A program made the position numbers and the translations under genes. Source: Planktosalinus sp963975935 (GTDB taxonomy: Bacteria > Bacteroidota > Bacteroidia > Flavobacteriales > Flavobacteriaceae). From it: a DNA stretch of 64,000 nt. The DNA lies in contig CAXBIQ010000003.1 of assembly GCA_963975935.1 (NCBI GenBank), positions 124,001 through 188,000 of the forward strand, read 5' to 3'. The stretch's first letter is position 1. Each line of letters begins with the position of its first letter. This document shows positions 51,461 to 61,133 of the stretch, piece by piece. Below the pieces are notes generated by a model that was not told the DNA's origin, did no database searches, and was given only the letters and a program-made list of their open reading frames with translations.

Positions 51461-52218
51461 TAATATATTTGATTTCGGTCATTTTATTTGTGCTTGCTTT
51501 TGTAGTGATTTTTTTTGTTTTTTTTCAGAAGCGAAAAAATAAAATGCTCATTGATAAATTTGAAGCTGAACGTAAATTTGAAAAAGAGATTGCATCCACA
51601 AAAATTGAAATTCAGGAACAAACACTTAAAAATGTTGCCTGGGAACTCCATGACAATATTGGGCAGTTACTTTCTGTAGTAAACATGCAACTCAATATGA
51701 TAAAAGGCCACGCAACAGATAACATGATCGCCTCTATTGATGAGACCAAAGATGTGGTAAATACTACCGTTCAAGAGGTGAGAACACTCTCAAAAACATT
51801 AAATAATGAAGCAATTCAAAAAAACGGTTTTTTTCGGTCTCTCGAAATAGAACTGGAGCGTTTCAACCGTCTTAAATATCTTGATGCACATTTCTCCAGA
51901 CAGGGAGATATCCCTAAAATTCCACCGGAAGTGGAAATTATACTTTTTAGAATATTACAAGAATTTTTCTCAAATGTGGTTCGGCATTCAAGGGCTAAAA
52001 GTCTGGATGTTGTTATATCCGGTGATGCTGAAAAGCTTGTCCTCTCAGCAAAAGACGACGGAATAGGTTTTGACGTAAACATGAAAATTGAAAGTTCAGG
52101 CTTACAAAACATGAAGAACAGGGCTGTATTGTTGGGAGCAGAATATAATCTTATATCTCACATTGGAAAAGGAACTGAATTAAAACTCATTTATTATTAT
52201 TCCCCAAATGAAAACTAA
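51433..52218 (+). CDS. Short sensor histidine kinase (NarX/DesK-like)
   Basis: 261 residues. One N-terminal membrane span (about 7-30) is followed by the dimerisation box WELHDNIGQLLSVVNMQL (phospho-acceptor His), then an HATPase domain with the N-box LQEFFSNVVRHSRAKS and G1 motif DDGIGFD. It has almost no periplasmic part, so the signal must come from a partner, probably the overlapping seven-span protein. The response regulator gene overlaps the end by 11 bases. Confidence 0.94.
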   Translation: MLEKEQILLIIYLISVILFVLAFVVIFFVFFQKRKNKMLIDKFEAERKFEKEIASTKIEIQEQTLKNVAWELHDNIGQLLSVVNMQLNMIKGHATDNMIASIDETKDVVNTTVQEVRTLSKTLNNEAIQKNGFFRSLEIELERFNRLKYLDAHFSRQGDIPKIPPEVEIILFRILQEFFSNVVRHSRAKSLDVVISGDAEKLVLSAKDDGIGFDVNMKIESSGLQNMKNRAVLLGAEYNLISHIGKGTELKLIYYYSPNEN

Positions 52219-52861
52219 ACCCCCATATCACATTGCAATTGTTGATGACCACGCATTGTTTGCCAAATCACTTGAAAAGCTAATTGATTCTTTTGAAGAG
52301 TTTGAAGTAGTTTTTCATGCCATCAACGGACTTGATTTACAGAATAAATTAAAGGTAAGTGAGCTTTTGCCTGATGTAATTCTACTCGACATTAATATGC
52401 CTGTAATGAATGGACTTGAAACCATGGAGTGGCTTTCAGGACAACATCCCGAAATAAATGTTCTGGCATTAACGATGGAAGACGAAGAAAGTCTGATGAT
52501 TAAAATGATTCGCAAGGGTGCCAGTGGTTACTTATTAAAGGATATCTACCCTGATGTTTTAAAGGCAGCAATATTTGAAGTAATTCAAAAAGGATTTTAC
52601 TATACTGAAAAAGTAAACACAGCCTTGATGGGTGCTTTGCATACAAAAGAAAAGCCTGTTGAAAATTCAAAACTTAAGAAAAAAGAAATCACCTTCATAA
52701 AACTCGCCAGTACTGAAATGACATACAAAGAAATCGCGGAAGAAATGAACCTCAGCCCCAAGACCATCGACGGATACCGGCAAGAACTCTTTAATAAACT
52801 TGAGCTTAAAAACAGGGTGGGGCTGGTATTATATGCTATGAAAAATAATTTAATAGATTAA
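52208..52861 (+). CDS. NarL/LuxR-family response regulator
   Basis: 217 residues. The receiver domain shows IVDDHALF, the Asp in VILLDINMPVMNG, LALTMED and GYLLKDIYP. The C-terminal LuxR-type HTH contains KKKEITFIKLASTEMTYKEIAEEMNLSPKTIDGYRQELFNKL. It pairs with the overlapping kinase. Its stop overlaps the convergent pseudouridine synthase by 4 bases, so no terminator fits between them. Confidence 0.95.
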   Translation: MKTKPPYHIAIVDDHALFAKSLEKLIDSFEEFEVVFHAINGLDLQNKLKVSELLPDVILLDINMPVMNGLETMEWLSGQHPEINVLALTMEDEESLMIKMIRKGASGYLLKDIYPDVLKAAIFEVIQKGFYYTEKVNTALMGALHTKEKPVENSKLKKKEITFIKLASTEMTYKEIAEEMNLSPKTIDGYRQELFNKLELKNRVGLVLYAMKNNLID

Positions 52862-53556
52862 TCGATACACGAATTCCAAAGCGGGTCAATGGGTGGTGGT
52901 GCCAGAATGTTAAGCTCTTCTTTTTGAACAGGGTGAATGAGTTTTAATTTTCTAGCGTGCAGGTGAATACTTCCATCAGGGTTGCTTCGGTCAAAACCAT
53001 ATTTTAAATCCCCTTTTATAGGGCACTCAACGGCGCTGAGCTGACTTCTTATTTGATGATGCCTTCCTGTGTGAAGCTCAATTTCCAAGAGGTAATAATT
53101 GTCTAATTTCTTAAGTACCTGATATTCTAAAACGGCTTTTTTACTCTCCGGAACTTCTTTCAGATGGGCATAAGACTTATTTTGTTTTGCATTACGCTTT
53201 AAGAAATGTGTAAGAATATCCTGAGCTTTTGGTGGTCTGTTTTTTACTAGTGCCCAATAGGTCTTTTGAGTTTCCCGTTCTTTAAATAGTTTATTTAAGC
53301 GTGTGAGTGCTTTTGAAGTTTTAGCAAAGAGAACAACTCCCGTAGTGGGTCTGTCAAGCCGGTGTACAACGCCAAGATAGACGGCGCCGGGTTTATTATA
53401 TTTTTCGGCGATATATTCTTTGACAACTTCGCTTAACGGTTTGTCTCCCGTTTTATCACCCTGAACCAAATCTCCTGCCCGTTTGTTGACCGCAATCAAA
53501 TGATTGTCTTCAAAGAGTATTTGAAGATTGTTTTTATGGGTTACGGTCTTGCTCAA
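52858..53556 (-). CDS. RluA-family pseudouridine synthase
   Basis: 232 residues. It has the N-terminal strand ILFEDNHLIAVNKRAGDLVQ, the catalytic motif HRLDRPTTGVVLFAKT with the conserved Asp, the TGRHHQIRSQLS loop and a closing LHARKLKLIHPV. It lacks an S4 domain, so it belongs to the short RluA/TruC-like group modifying rRNA or tRNA uridines. The start overlaps the end of panB by 4 bases, so it is translated from the panB transcript. Confidence 0.94.
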   Translation of the reverse strand: MSKTVTHKNNLQILFEDNHLIAVNKRAGDLVQGDKTGDKPLSEVVKEYIAEKYNKPGAVYLGVVHRLDRPTTGVVLFAKTSKALTRLNKLFKERETQKTYWALVKNRPPKAQDILTHFLKRNAKQNKSYAHLKEVPESKKAVLEYQVLKKLDNYYLLEIELHTGRHHQIRSQLSAVECPIKGDLKYGFDRSNPDGSIHLHARKLKLIHPVQKEELNILAPPPIDPLWNSCID

Positions 53557-54371
53557 TACTGTTCACTCTTATTGGGAAAATCTCCTGATTTTACATCATT
53601 TGAATAATTTTGGAGCGCCCGGGTCATTTCTGTATGTAAATCTAAATAGCGTCTCAAAAAGCGGGGGCTGAATTCCTGATTCATGCCCAGCATATCATGA
53701 ATTACCAATACCTGACCATCAACGCTGCCACCTGCACCAATACCTATTACCGGAATACTGATGCTTTTTGCAACTTCTTCAGCCAGTGATGCCGGCACTT
53801 TTTCAAGAACAATAGCAAAGCAACCCAGCTTTTCAAGAAGCAACGCATCTTCTTTAAGCTGCTGTGCTTCAGAGTCTTCTTTGGCCCTTACAGTGTAGGT
53901 TCCAAACTTATAAATAGATTGAGGTGTGAGTCCCAAGTGTCCCATCACGGGAATACCTGCATTTAAAATGCGTTTTATGGAATCTTTTATTTCTTTACCA
54001 CCTTCCATTTTTACGGCATGACCACCACTTTCCTTCATAATCCTGATCGCTGAACGTAATGCTTCTTTAGCATCACTTTGATAACTTCCAAAAGGTAAAT
54101 CAACCACTACAAGACTTCGCTTAATTGCTCTGACGACAGATGCAGCATGGTATATCATTTGATCCAGGGTGATGGGTAATGTGGTCTCGTGACCTGCCAT
54201 AACATTTGAAGCAGAATCTCCCACCAAAATCACATCAATGCCGGCACCATCTACAATCTGGGCCATTGTGAAATCATATGCTGTTAGCATACTTATCTTT
54301 TCACCCCTTGACTTCATATCTACCACGGTTTTGGTAGTGATGCGTTTGTATTCTTTTTTTGCGACAGACAT
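53553..54371 (-). CDS. panB: 3-methyl-2-oxobutanoate hydroxymethyltransferase
   Basis: First step of pantothenate (vitamin B5) synthesis: adds a hydroxymethyl group from methylene-tetrahydrofolate to 2-oxoisovalerate. I start at the ATG at 54369-54371 (272 residues, the family length); an ORF start 39 codons upstream is not needed. Key segments: the metal-binding Asp in ILVGDSASNV, VVDLPFGSYQ, KMEGGKEI, VMGHLGLTPQSI, AIVLEKVPA and the ending IGIGAGGSVDGQVLVIHDMLG. A good promoter (TTTG, 20 bases, TACCTTTA) lies upstream. Confidence 0.96.
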   Translation of the reverse strand: MSVAKKEYKRITTKTVVDMKSRGEKISMLTAYDFTMAQIVDGAGIDVILVGDSASNVMAGHETTLPITLDQMIYHAASVVRAIKRSLVVVDLPFGSYQSDAKEALRSAIRIMKESGGHAVKMEGGKEIKDSIKRILNAGIPVMGHLGLTPQSIYKFGTYTVRAKEDSEAQQLKEDALLLEKLGCFAIVLEKVPASLAEEVAKSISIPVIGIGAGGSVDGQVLVIHDMLGMNQEFSPRFLRRYLDLHTEMTRALQNYSNDVKSGDFPNKSEQY

Positions 54372-54390
54372 AGTTTTATTTTTGAAAGAG

Positions 54391-54422
54391 TAAAGGTAGT
54401 AAATAAGTAAACTAGTTTCAAA
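54391..54422 (-). promoter_or_regulatory. Promoter of the panB-rluA operon
   Basis: On the minus strand TTTG (54419-54422), 20 bases, then TACCTTTA (54391-54398): the canonical spacing, with one mismatch in the -7 box. It lies 19 bases from the ATG. Confidence 0.6.
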
Positions 54423-54557
54423 ATCAATTCTTTGTGCCTTTCCTAAAACTAGTCGTGTGATTATTCTATTAAGTAATAAAAAAATCACTAAATTTGTTTT
54501 ATCCCCATAAATTTTTGCCCCTCAATAATTTATAATTAATAAAAGCAATATTAAACT

Positions 54558-57500
54558 ATGCGTTTTAATATAAAGGGGAATTTGCCACTATTGCTATCCC
54601 TAATTTTTTTCTCCTTTCTCCAAGGTCAAAATACTACTCCAAAAGATATGTCCCGGGAATATCTGGGAGCCGCTTTTGATATGAGAAGAATTGACCCTCT
54701 AGATTTAACAAAACCCACGTTGTATCAGGAGAATTTACCACAAATTGTCATACCCAATCAAAGGTTAAAAAAAGCACTTGACAAGACTACCACTTCTGAT
54801 ATTCTATATGTTTCAAACACATATGATTTTGAGCAAAAAATTTTAAAATCTGATACAATTTCAAATTTATATTTAAGTGAAAACAGTCAATTGTTTAATA
54901 AAAATCTATTGAACAATGTGTCACAGCCTGTTTTGGCTTATTCAACAACAAGAATGGAAACCCGAAAAGAAAGTTTTGCGCAAAAAGGTTGGGCCTTGGA
55001 TAGTTTGTTTATAGAAGCCGTTGACAAGCTTTTCGAAGATCTTACAGTTCCCGGCTTTGTGCATCGTTTTGGAACACATTATGCTTCTGAAGTGATCTTT
55101 GGAGGAAATTTTACAACTCGTTTGACTATCAACAAAAATGAATTTATTTACTCTCCTTATGATGACGTTTTATTTAAAAACAAGACACGAAAATATATTG
55201 ATTCCTTTCAAGAAAATGAACCATTTAACGATCCTTTTTTAAACGTTCAGAACAGCGTCAACATCGTTTTAGGAGGGAATGAAAGCAGTAATAAATTATC
55301 AGACTGGAAGACCACTATTACAAATAATGAAAAACCAATTGACATAAACTTACTTCGAATTAGCCGTTTACTCACAAAGGAAAATTTTCCTGAAGATACT
55401 GAAATTGAGCGCAAGCGCGTGGCACTTGATTTATATGTCAATTTCATAGAGAGCAGCTTAAAACAAAAAATAAAAAAGCCTCAGGAAGGAGACTACTTTA
55501 CCAAATTTGCCATACCGTTCAAACAAAGATTAATTTCTATTGTTAAAAAGTCATCCGGCAAGGAAAAGGATAATACCTCTCCATACACAGGCGATTTGTT
55601 TTTTGGGGGATTTACAAGTAAAGAATCACCCATATTTACGTCACCTGTTATTGATCGTGGGGGAGTGAGTTTACAAACCTTGATTACAGATGAAGTAATT
55701 CAGGTCAACAAAGTAATTGAATACATTGTGCCACATACTGAATTTGATAAAGGCTTTGCCAATGTATGGGATGACTCACAAAAACTCATAAAGGGAGTAG
55801 GCAGGACAACTTATGAAGTTAGCGGAGCAGAGGATACACGTGTTTATTTCAAAGAGGCTCTTCGTGAAAAGGTATACAAAACAATTAATTTGACCACAAT
55901 TGACAGTGATCTTTATGAGGTGGTTTATAGCCTGGAACACGTGAATGTTTCAAATGAATTAAGGCAATTACAATCCAGGCAAAATTATGTGATGGATTCT
56001 GAATTAATAGCTGCCGCATCAAACGGAAACATAAAAAAACTTGAAGATTATCATATAAATGGAGTAAGTCTTCAGGTAAAAGGACTTGTAAGAGCTGCAA
56101 TTATTAGTTTACAGCCTCCTATATTTTTCAACAATTTGTTTGATTTGGGTGTAAAACCCACCCTGGAAGATTTGGATCTGCTTTTTGATACAGATTATTA
56201 CAACCGTGAGGTGGCCTTGATTTTCCTTGAACGCGGCGCCAAGCCCAAAAACAACATGCTTTTCAAAGCAGTGGCATACAGATCACCAAATGTTGTAAAA
56301 GCCCTGATCAGGGAAGGAGCAGAACCTGCCAATAACGATTTGGATTATGCAATTCAATTAAAAGACTTAAAGCTCGTGAGTGCACTCACCGGTAAAGAAG
56401 TTGTGAGTATTAGCGGAAACCAAATTTCCTACAGGGAAAATGATCAAATTATAAAACCTCAAAAAACAATTGAAGAGTATGTAGTGCGTAAAGGCGATTA
56501 CTTAGGCAAAATAGCAAACATGTACAATGTTACTGTAAAAGACTTAAGAGCCTGGAATGAATTAAAATCAAATACCATATTTGTAAATCAAAAAATTAAA
56601 ATATACCTTAATAATGATGTTGCAACAGCAAAAGATATTTCAATTTCCTCTAAAGAGGCTGACACCATTCCGGAGGGTTCTGAGTTGATATATGTTGTAA
56701 AACAGGGAGATTTCCTGGGCAAAATAGCTCAAGAGCATAAGGTGACGGTCGGTTCCCTGAAAAAGTGGAACAACTTGACTTCTGACAATTTAAATGCAGG
56801 TCAAAAACTCACTATTTTTACAATGAATGCAAATATTCAAGCTCCTGACAGTCAAAATGCTCCCCTATCAACCGCAAGTGTTAATCCGCCAAAAAATATT
56901 ACTACAAAAACCGACATATCAGAAAAAACAGAAGACTCTGTCAATGAGCTTTCTGAAGCGGTTTCATTAGAAAATTTTATCATAGACAAAGAGCACTCAA
57001 TCGAAGACATATATTTAGCTGTTAATCAAGAGAATGAAGCATTGGCTGTCAAATTGATTGAAAGACTTAAAACAAAGGATGAGATGTTAATGCAATCTGC
57101 TATTAGAAAAGAACAACAACAAGTTGTTGAAGCGTTGCTTAAAAACGGTACAGACCCAAATCAGGGAATTGATCTGGCAATATATTATAGGCAATTGTCC
57201 ATTTTAAAAAAATTACTGGAAAATAATAAGACTAAAATAACTCAAAATGAAATCAATTTAGCAATCAAAACAGAGTTCCCGGAAGCTTTCAGGTTATTTA
57301 TAGACAAAGGGGTTGACCCCACAATTTTATATAACGGTGAATCTGCAATACACCAAATTGTTCTGTCATATAGTCAAAGTAGAAAAGAAATGCTTTCTTA
57401 TATTTTGGACAAGGGATACTCGATAAATATCAAAAACTCAAACGGGGAAACCCCACTACACAAAGCAGTAAAAGTGGGTAAGGAAAATATCCCAATTATA

Positions 57501-57614
57501 AATTTGCTTTTGGACAACAATGCTGATATTGATGCTGTTGACAATCAAGGGAATACAGTTTTTTCATTGGTCCAGGACCGGGCAGTTAGAAATATTATTT
57601 CGAAAACACGTTGA
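54558..57614 (+). CDS. Secreted MACPF-domain protein with ankyrin repeats and two LysM domains
   Basis: 1018 residues. The signal peptide ends near LQGQ (residue 24). Residues about 60-305 look like a MACPF/perforin domain: the family signature FGTHY at 171-175, in FVHRFGTHYASEVIFGGNFT, then a helical region ending YVNFIESSLKQK. Residues about 320-475 form an unrecognised domain. Ankyrin-like repeats follow at about 478-610 (LIAAASNGNIKKLEDYHING). Two LysM domains at 640-683 (YVVRKGDYLGKIANMYNVTV) and 710-754 (IYVVKQGDFLGKIAQEHKVT) should bind peptidoglycan or chitin-like sugars. A second ankyrin array fills about 815-1015 (NGETPLHKAV). MACPF proteins form membrane pores in other organisms, and some secreted Bacteroides examples are antibacterial toxins. 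No T9SS sorting domain. The gene is divergent from panB and abuts sdaA. Confidence 0.9.
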   Translation: MRFNIKGNLPLLLSLIFFSFLQGQNTTPKDMSREYLGAAFDMRRIDPLDLTKPTLYQENLPQIVIPNQRLKKALDKTTTSDILYVSNTYDFEQKILKSDTISNLYLSENSQLFNKNLLNNVSQPVLAYSTTRMETRKESFAQKGWALDSLFIEAVDKLFEDLTVPGFVHRFGTHYASEVIFGGNFTTRLTINKNEFIYSPYDDVLFKNKTRKYIDSFQENEPFNDPFLNVQNSVNIVLGGNESSNKLSDWKTTITNNEKPIDINLLRISRLLTKENFPEDTEIERKRVALDLYVNFIESSLKQKIKKPQEGDYFTKFAIPFKQRLISIVKKSSGKEKDNTSPYTGDLFFGGFTSKESPIFTSPVIDRGGVSLQTLITDEVIQVNKVIEYIVPHTEFDKGFANVWDDSQKLIKGVGRTTYEVSGAEDTRVYFKEALREKVYKTINLTTIDSDLYEVVYSLEHVNVSNELRQLQSRQNYVMDSELIAAASNGNIKKLEDYHINGVSLQVKGLVRAAIISLQPPIFFNNLFDLGVKPTLEDLDLLFDTDYYNREVALIFLERGAKPKNNMLFKAVAYRSPNVVKALIREGAEPANNDLDYAIQLKDLKLVSALTGKEVVSISGNQISYRENDQIIKPQKTIEEYVVRKGDYLGKIANMYNVTVKDLRAWNELKSNTIFVNQKIKIYLNNDVATAKDISISSKEADTIPEGSELIYVVKQGDFLGKIAQEHKVTVGSLKKWNNLTSDNLNAGQKLTIFTMNANIQAPDSQNAPLSTASVNPPKNITTKTDISEKTEDSVNELSEAVSLENFIIDKEHSIEDIYLAVNQENEALAVKLIERLKTKDEMLMQSAIRKEQQQVVEALLKNGTDPNQGIDLAIYYRQLSILKKLLENNKTKITQNEINLAIKTEFPEAFRLFIDKGVDPTILYNGESAIHQIVLSYSQSRKEMLSYILDKGYSINIKNSNGETPLHKAVKVGKENIPIINLLLDNNADIDAVDNQGNTVFSLVQDRAVRNIISKTR

Positions 57615-59039
57615 TTAACAGTCACTTACGTTAACTCTCACAGCAAGGCCGCCTTCACTCGTTTCTTTGTATTTAGAGCTCATATCCTGCGCAGTTTCCC
57701 ACATCGTCTGTATCACCTTGTCGAGTGGTACTTTAGCTTTTGAGGCATCACCGTCAAGAGCCATTTCACTTGCATTTATAGCCTTGATGGCGCCCATCGC
57801 ATTTCTTTCTATACAGGGAATCTGTACCAATCCAGCAATGGGGTCACAAGTGAGACCCAGATGATGTTCCATCGCGATTTCACTTGCCATTAAAACCTGC
57901 TCAGGCGAACCACCCATTAATTCAGTGAGCGCTCCCGCTGCCATGGCAGAGGATACACCAATTTCAGCCTGACATCCACCCAATGCAGCAGAAATGGTTG
58001 CACCCTTTTTAAACAGACTTCCTATTTCGCCGGCGACGAGTAAAAACTGTTTGATATCTTCAAAATTGGCATCGTGGTTTTCAATTACCATATAATACAT
58101 TATCACTGCCGGAATAACACCGGCACTACCGTTTGTTGGTGCGGTAACAACACGTCCTAAAGATGCATTTACTTCATTCACGGAAAGGGCGAAACACGTT
58201 ACCCATTTTAATATCTGGCGAAATTTTACCTCAGTATTTCTTATGGCATCAATCCATTCTTCCGGGGAGTTATAGGTTGCATCCCCAATCAATGTCTTGT
58301 GGGTGTTGAAAGAACGTCTGGTGACGTTAAGGCCACCGGGCAAAATGCCTTCTGTATGACAACCGGTATACATCGATTCCAGCATAACCTGCCATATGGC
58401 TCTTAAACTATCATCAATTTCCTGATCACTACGCAACGATTTTTCATTAGCCAAGACGATTTCTGATATTTTCTTTCCTTCGGCTTTGCAAAAGCTTTCA
58501 AGTTCTTTAGCACTTTGTACCTGAAAAGGAAACTTTTTAAAGTCATCGGCTTTTTTCTTGGCATTTTTGCGTTCTTTTTTTACCACAAAACCACCACCAA
58601 TGGAAAAAAATGTAGATGATATTTTTTTTCCATCATCCAGAACAGCTCTGAATGTGATGCCATTGGGATGGAAATCTAAAAACTTTTTATGGAAAATCAC
58701 GTGCTCTTCAATAGAAAAGGGAATAGACTTTTCACCGTTTAATACTATATGCTTATTGGTTTTCACCAATTCAATTTCGCTGTCAATTGTTTCAATTGGA
58801 ATGGTAACCGGGTCGTAACCACTCAAGCCCAAAATGGAAGCAAGATCAGTGGCGTGACCTTTTCCTGTTAAGGAGAGCGATCCATAGAGGTCGACAAATA
58901 CTTCAGAAACCTTATCAAAGTGATCTGAATTTTTTAATTCATCAACCCATCTTTGAGCTGCTCGCCAGGGTCCCAAGGTGTGGGAGCTGGACGGGCCAAC
59001 TCCAATTTTTAGCATATCAAAAACACTAATACTTTCCAT
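57615..59039 (-). CDS. sdaA: L-serine ammonia-lyase, single-chain iron-sulfur type
   Basis: Deaminates L-serine to pyruvate and ammonia using a [4Fe-4S] cluster. 474 residues with both the beta domain (N-terminus MESISVFDMLKIGVGPSSSHTLGPWRA) and the alpha domain in one chain. Cluster-ligand candidates are the Cys in YTGCHTEG, the Cys in LVQIPCIERNA and the terminal NVSDC, whose last residue is the tail Cys known to occupy the active site. Its stop is adjacent to the convergent MACPF stop. Confidence 0.96.
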   Translation of the reverse strand: MESISVFDMLKIGVGPSSSHTLGPWRAAQRWVDELKNSDHFDKVSEVFVDLYGSLSLTGKGHATDLASILGLSGYDPVTIPIETIDSEIELVKTNKHIVLNGEKSIPFSIEEHVIFHKKFLDFHPNGITFRAVLDDGKKISSTFFSIGGGFVVKKERKNAKKKADDFKKFPFQVQSAKELESFCKAEGKKISEIVLANEKSLRSDQEIDDSLRAIWQVMLESMYTGCHTEGILPGGLNVTRRSFNTHKTLIGDATYNSPEEWIDAIRNTEVKFRQILKWVTCFALSVNEVNASLGRVVTAPTNGSAGVIPAVIMYYMVIENHDANFEDIKQFLLVAGEIGSLFKKGATISAALGGCQAEIGVSSAMAAGALTELMGGSPEQVLMASEIAMEHHLGLTCDPIAGLVQIPCIERNAMGAIKAINASEMALDGDASKAKVPLDKVIQTMWETAQDMSSKYKETSEGGLAVRVNVSDC

Positions 59040-59173
59040 ATCTTAGCTAATATTCTCAGACGAAATTAAACTTTTTTGCATTACTTTTGAGGTTCATTTA
59101 AAAATATTATTTTTAATATAGTAAACCCCTAAAGCAAAACCAAACACTTGCTTAATTTTCAAAGTTTTATTTA

Positions 59174-60214
59174 ATGTATATCAAAAGAATTCTTCTCATT
59201 ATTGTATTATTAGGCCTGGTTGCTGCGGGTATATTTTCTTATTATATATATACTACCATCTTTTCGCCCAACACAGATTTTGAGGGAGAGCAATTTGTAT
59301 TTGTTTCAAGTGATCGCTCTTATATTCTGGTGAGAAATCAGTTAGAAGACTTGTTGAAAGATGTGGAAAGTTTTGATATAGTGGCTCAAAAAAAGGGCTA
59401 TGCCTCAAATGTTAAACCCGGAAAGTACAAACTTACTGAGGGTATGAACAATAATGACATCATCAACACCCTTCGCAGTAGCAACATACCGGTGCAGGTA
59501 TCCTTTAATAATCAGGAAAGCCTTGAAAATCTGGCCGGCCGCATTTCAGAACAAATTGAGGCAGATAGCATTTCTCTTTTAAATGCAATGAGAGATATTG
59601 ATTTCATCGCAAACAGTCCCTGGTCATTAGAAACTGCTTTAACGATGTATATACCCAACAGTTATGAATTTTACTGGAACACTTCTGCTGAAGATTTCAG
59701 GGACAGAATGCAACAGGAGTATAATCGTTTTTGGAACGAGAGCCGGCTTAAAAAAGCTGAGGCCATTGGTCTAAGTCCACAACAGGTTATAAATCTTGCT
59801 TCAATTGTTCAGAAAGAAACAGCAAAGGTTGATGAACGCCCCAGGGTAGCAGGTGTTTATATGAACCGTTTGCGTGTTGGAATGTTACTTCAGGCAGACC
59901 CAACAGTTATTTATGCCATCAAAAAACAAAGTGGCAATTTTGATACAATCATAAAACGTGTTTTGTATAAAGATCTGGAAATTGATTCGCCATATAACAC
60001 CTATAAATACGGCGGGATCCCCCCCGGGCCAATCGCGATGCCAGATATATCTTCAATAGATGCTGTGTTGAATTTTGAAAAACACGATTATTTTTATTTT
60101 GTAGCCAATGTTGAGAACTTTGGATATCATGAGTTTGCAAAAACCTTATCTCAACACAATAGAAACAAACAAAAATATGTCAATTGGATTAACAAGCAAG
60201 GAATCAATCGGTAA
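59174..60214 (+). CDS. mltG: Endolytic murein transglycosylase MltG
   Basis: Cuts nascent glycan strands at the inner membrane and so limits their length. 346 residues. A single N-terminal span (about 4-26) anchors the protein; the periplasmic part has a LysM-like subdomain (ILVRNQLEDLL, then GKYKLTEGMNNNDIINTL) and the YceG catalytic domain with the Glu in SIVQKETAKVDERPRVAGVYMNRLRVGM and YNTYKYGGIPPGPI. It begins 134 bases from the divergent sdaA start. Confidence 0.95.
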   Translation: MYIKRILLIIVLLGLVAAGIFSYYIYTTIFSPNTDFEGEQFVFVSSDRSYILVRNQLEDLLKDVESFDIVAQKKGYASNVKPGKYKLTEGMNNNDIINTLRSSNIPVQVSFNNQESLENLAGRISEQIEADSISLLNAMRDIDFIANSPWSLETALTMYIPNSYEFYWNTSAEDFRDRMQQEYNRFWNESRLKKAEAIGLSPQQVINLASIVQKETAKVDERPRVAGVYMNRLRVGMLLQADPTVIYAIKKQSGNFDTIIKRVLYKDLEIDSPYNTYKYGGIPPGPIAMPDISSIDAVLNFEKHDYFYFVANVENFGYHEFAKTLSQHNRNKQKYVNWINKQGINR

Positions 60215-60418
60215 GTAGTTTTATAGTCAATTTGCTTTTTTTAGATAAAACCTTACATATTTAGGTCTACTTTTTAACATAAATTTAAGGATATAAACCA
60301 TTTTTTCTACCCCCTCTTATAACCTGTAAACACTATCACTCATGTGCTTTTTGTCAGGTGAAAACTGTCCTTTAACGTTTGCTTAAGAGGTTGATAGTCA
60401 TTATACTATAATTTTTTG

Positions 60419-60426
60419 TATATTTG
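60419..60426 (+). promoter_or_regulatory. -7 promoter element of the lysozyme-like gene
   Basis: TATATTTG is a perfect TAnnTTTG, 48 bases before the chosen ATG at 60475. It supports that ATG over the TTG at 60424, which lies inside the element. Confidence 0.55.
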
Positions 60427-60474
60427 CGCCCGATTTTGAGAGGTAAGAAAATTACTTCAAAAAAATTAAATGGA

Positions 60475-61131
60475 ATGAAAAAGTTACTTATAAAATTATT
60501 AGTAATTCCAATAGCGATACTAAGTATCAGCTGGGGATTTTTGTCCAAAGAAAAAGTAGATTTATCATATTATTCTACAGAGGGGCTTGAACTTTACTAC
60601 AATGTGCCTTTTGAAACAGACACATTTGAAGAAGAAAATAAAAGTGACATTGTCATGTATCCATATTTAGGAAAGACCTATATGGGATTCAGGGAAGCTT
60701 TGGGCTTTAAAGAATCAAGAGGAGATTATTTTGTAATCAATGATTATGGTTACATGGGGAAATACCAGTTTGGGCGTTCTACATTACAAATGATAGGCAT
60801 TTATGATACCGAAGTTTTTTTAAGCACGCCTTTGCTTCAGGAATATGCATTTAAAGCTTACACGTCCAGAAACAAGTGGGTACTAAAGAGAGATATCAAA
60901 CGGTATTCTGGTAAGTTTGTAAATGGTGTGTATGTTACTGAATCTGGTATACTTGCTGCAGCACATCTTGCCGGCCCGGGAAATGTAAAAAAGTTTTTAC
61001 GCAGTGGCGGAGTAGATGTGTTTGAAGATGCCAATGGCACATCTGTGCGGTATTACCTCAGAAAATTTTCTGGATATGATACATCCCACATTGTTCCGAA
61101 TAAAAACGCTAAAGTTATTTACAAAGGATAA
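60475..61131 (+). CDS. Secreted lysozyme-like protein (transglycosylase fold)
   Basis: 218 residues from the ATG at 60475; the upstream TTG lies inside the promoter. An N-terminal signal or anchor (LLIKLLVIPIAILSISWGF) is followed by a domain with FREALGFKESRGDYFVINDYGYMGKYQFGRSTLQMIGI, which has the glutamate and the GxYQFG-like substrate loop of soluble lytic transglycosylases/goose-type lysozymes, and LAAAHLAGPGNVKKFL near the end. It probably cuts peptidoglycan. It follows mltG, another glycan-cutting enzyme, in the same direction, and converges on rsmI. Confidence 0.85.
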   Translation: MKKLLIKLLVIPIAILSISWGFLSKEKVDLSYYSTEGLELYYNVPFETDTFEEENKSDIVMYPYLGKTYMGFREALGFKESRGDYFVINDYGYMGKYQFGRSTLQMIGIYDTEVFLSTPLLQEYAFKAYTSRNKWVLKRDIKRYSGKFVNGVYVTESGILAAAHLAGPGNVKKFLRSGGVDVFEDANGTSVRYYLRKFSGYDTSHIVPNKNAKVIYKG

Positions 61132-61133
61132 TT

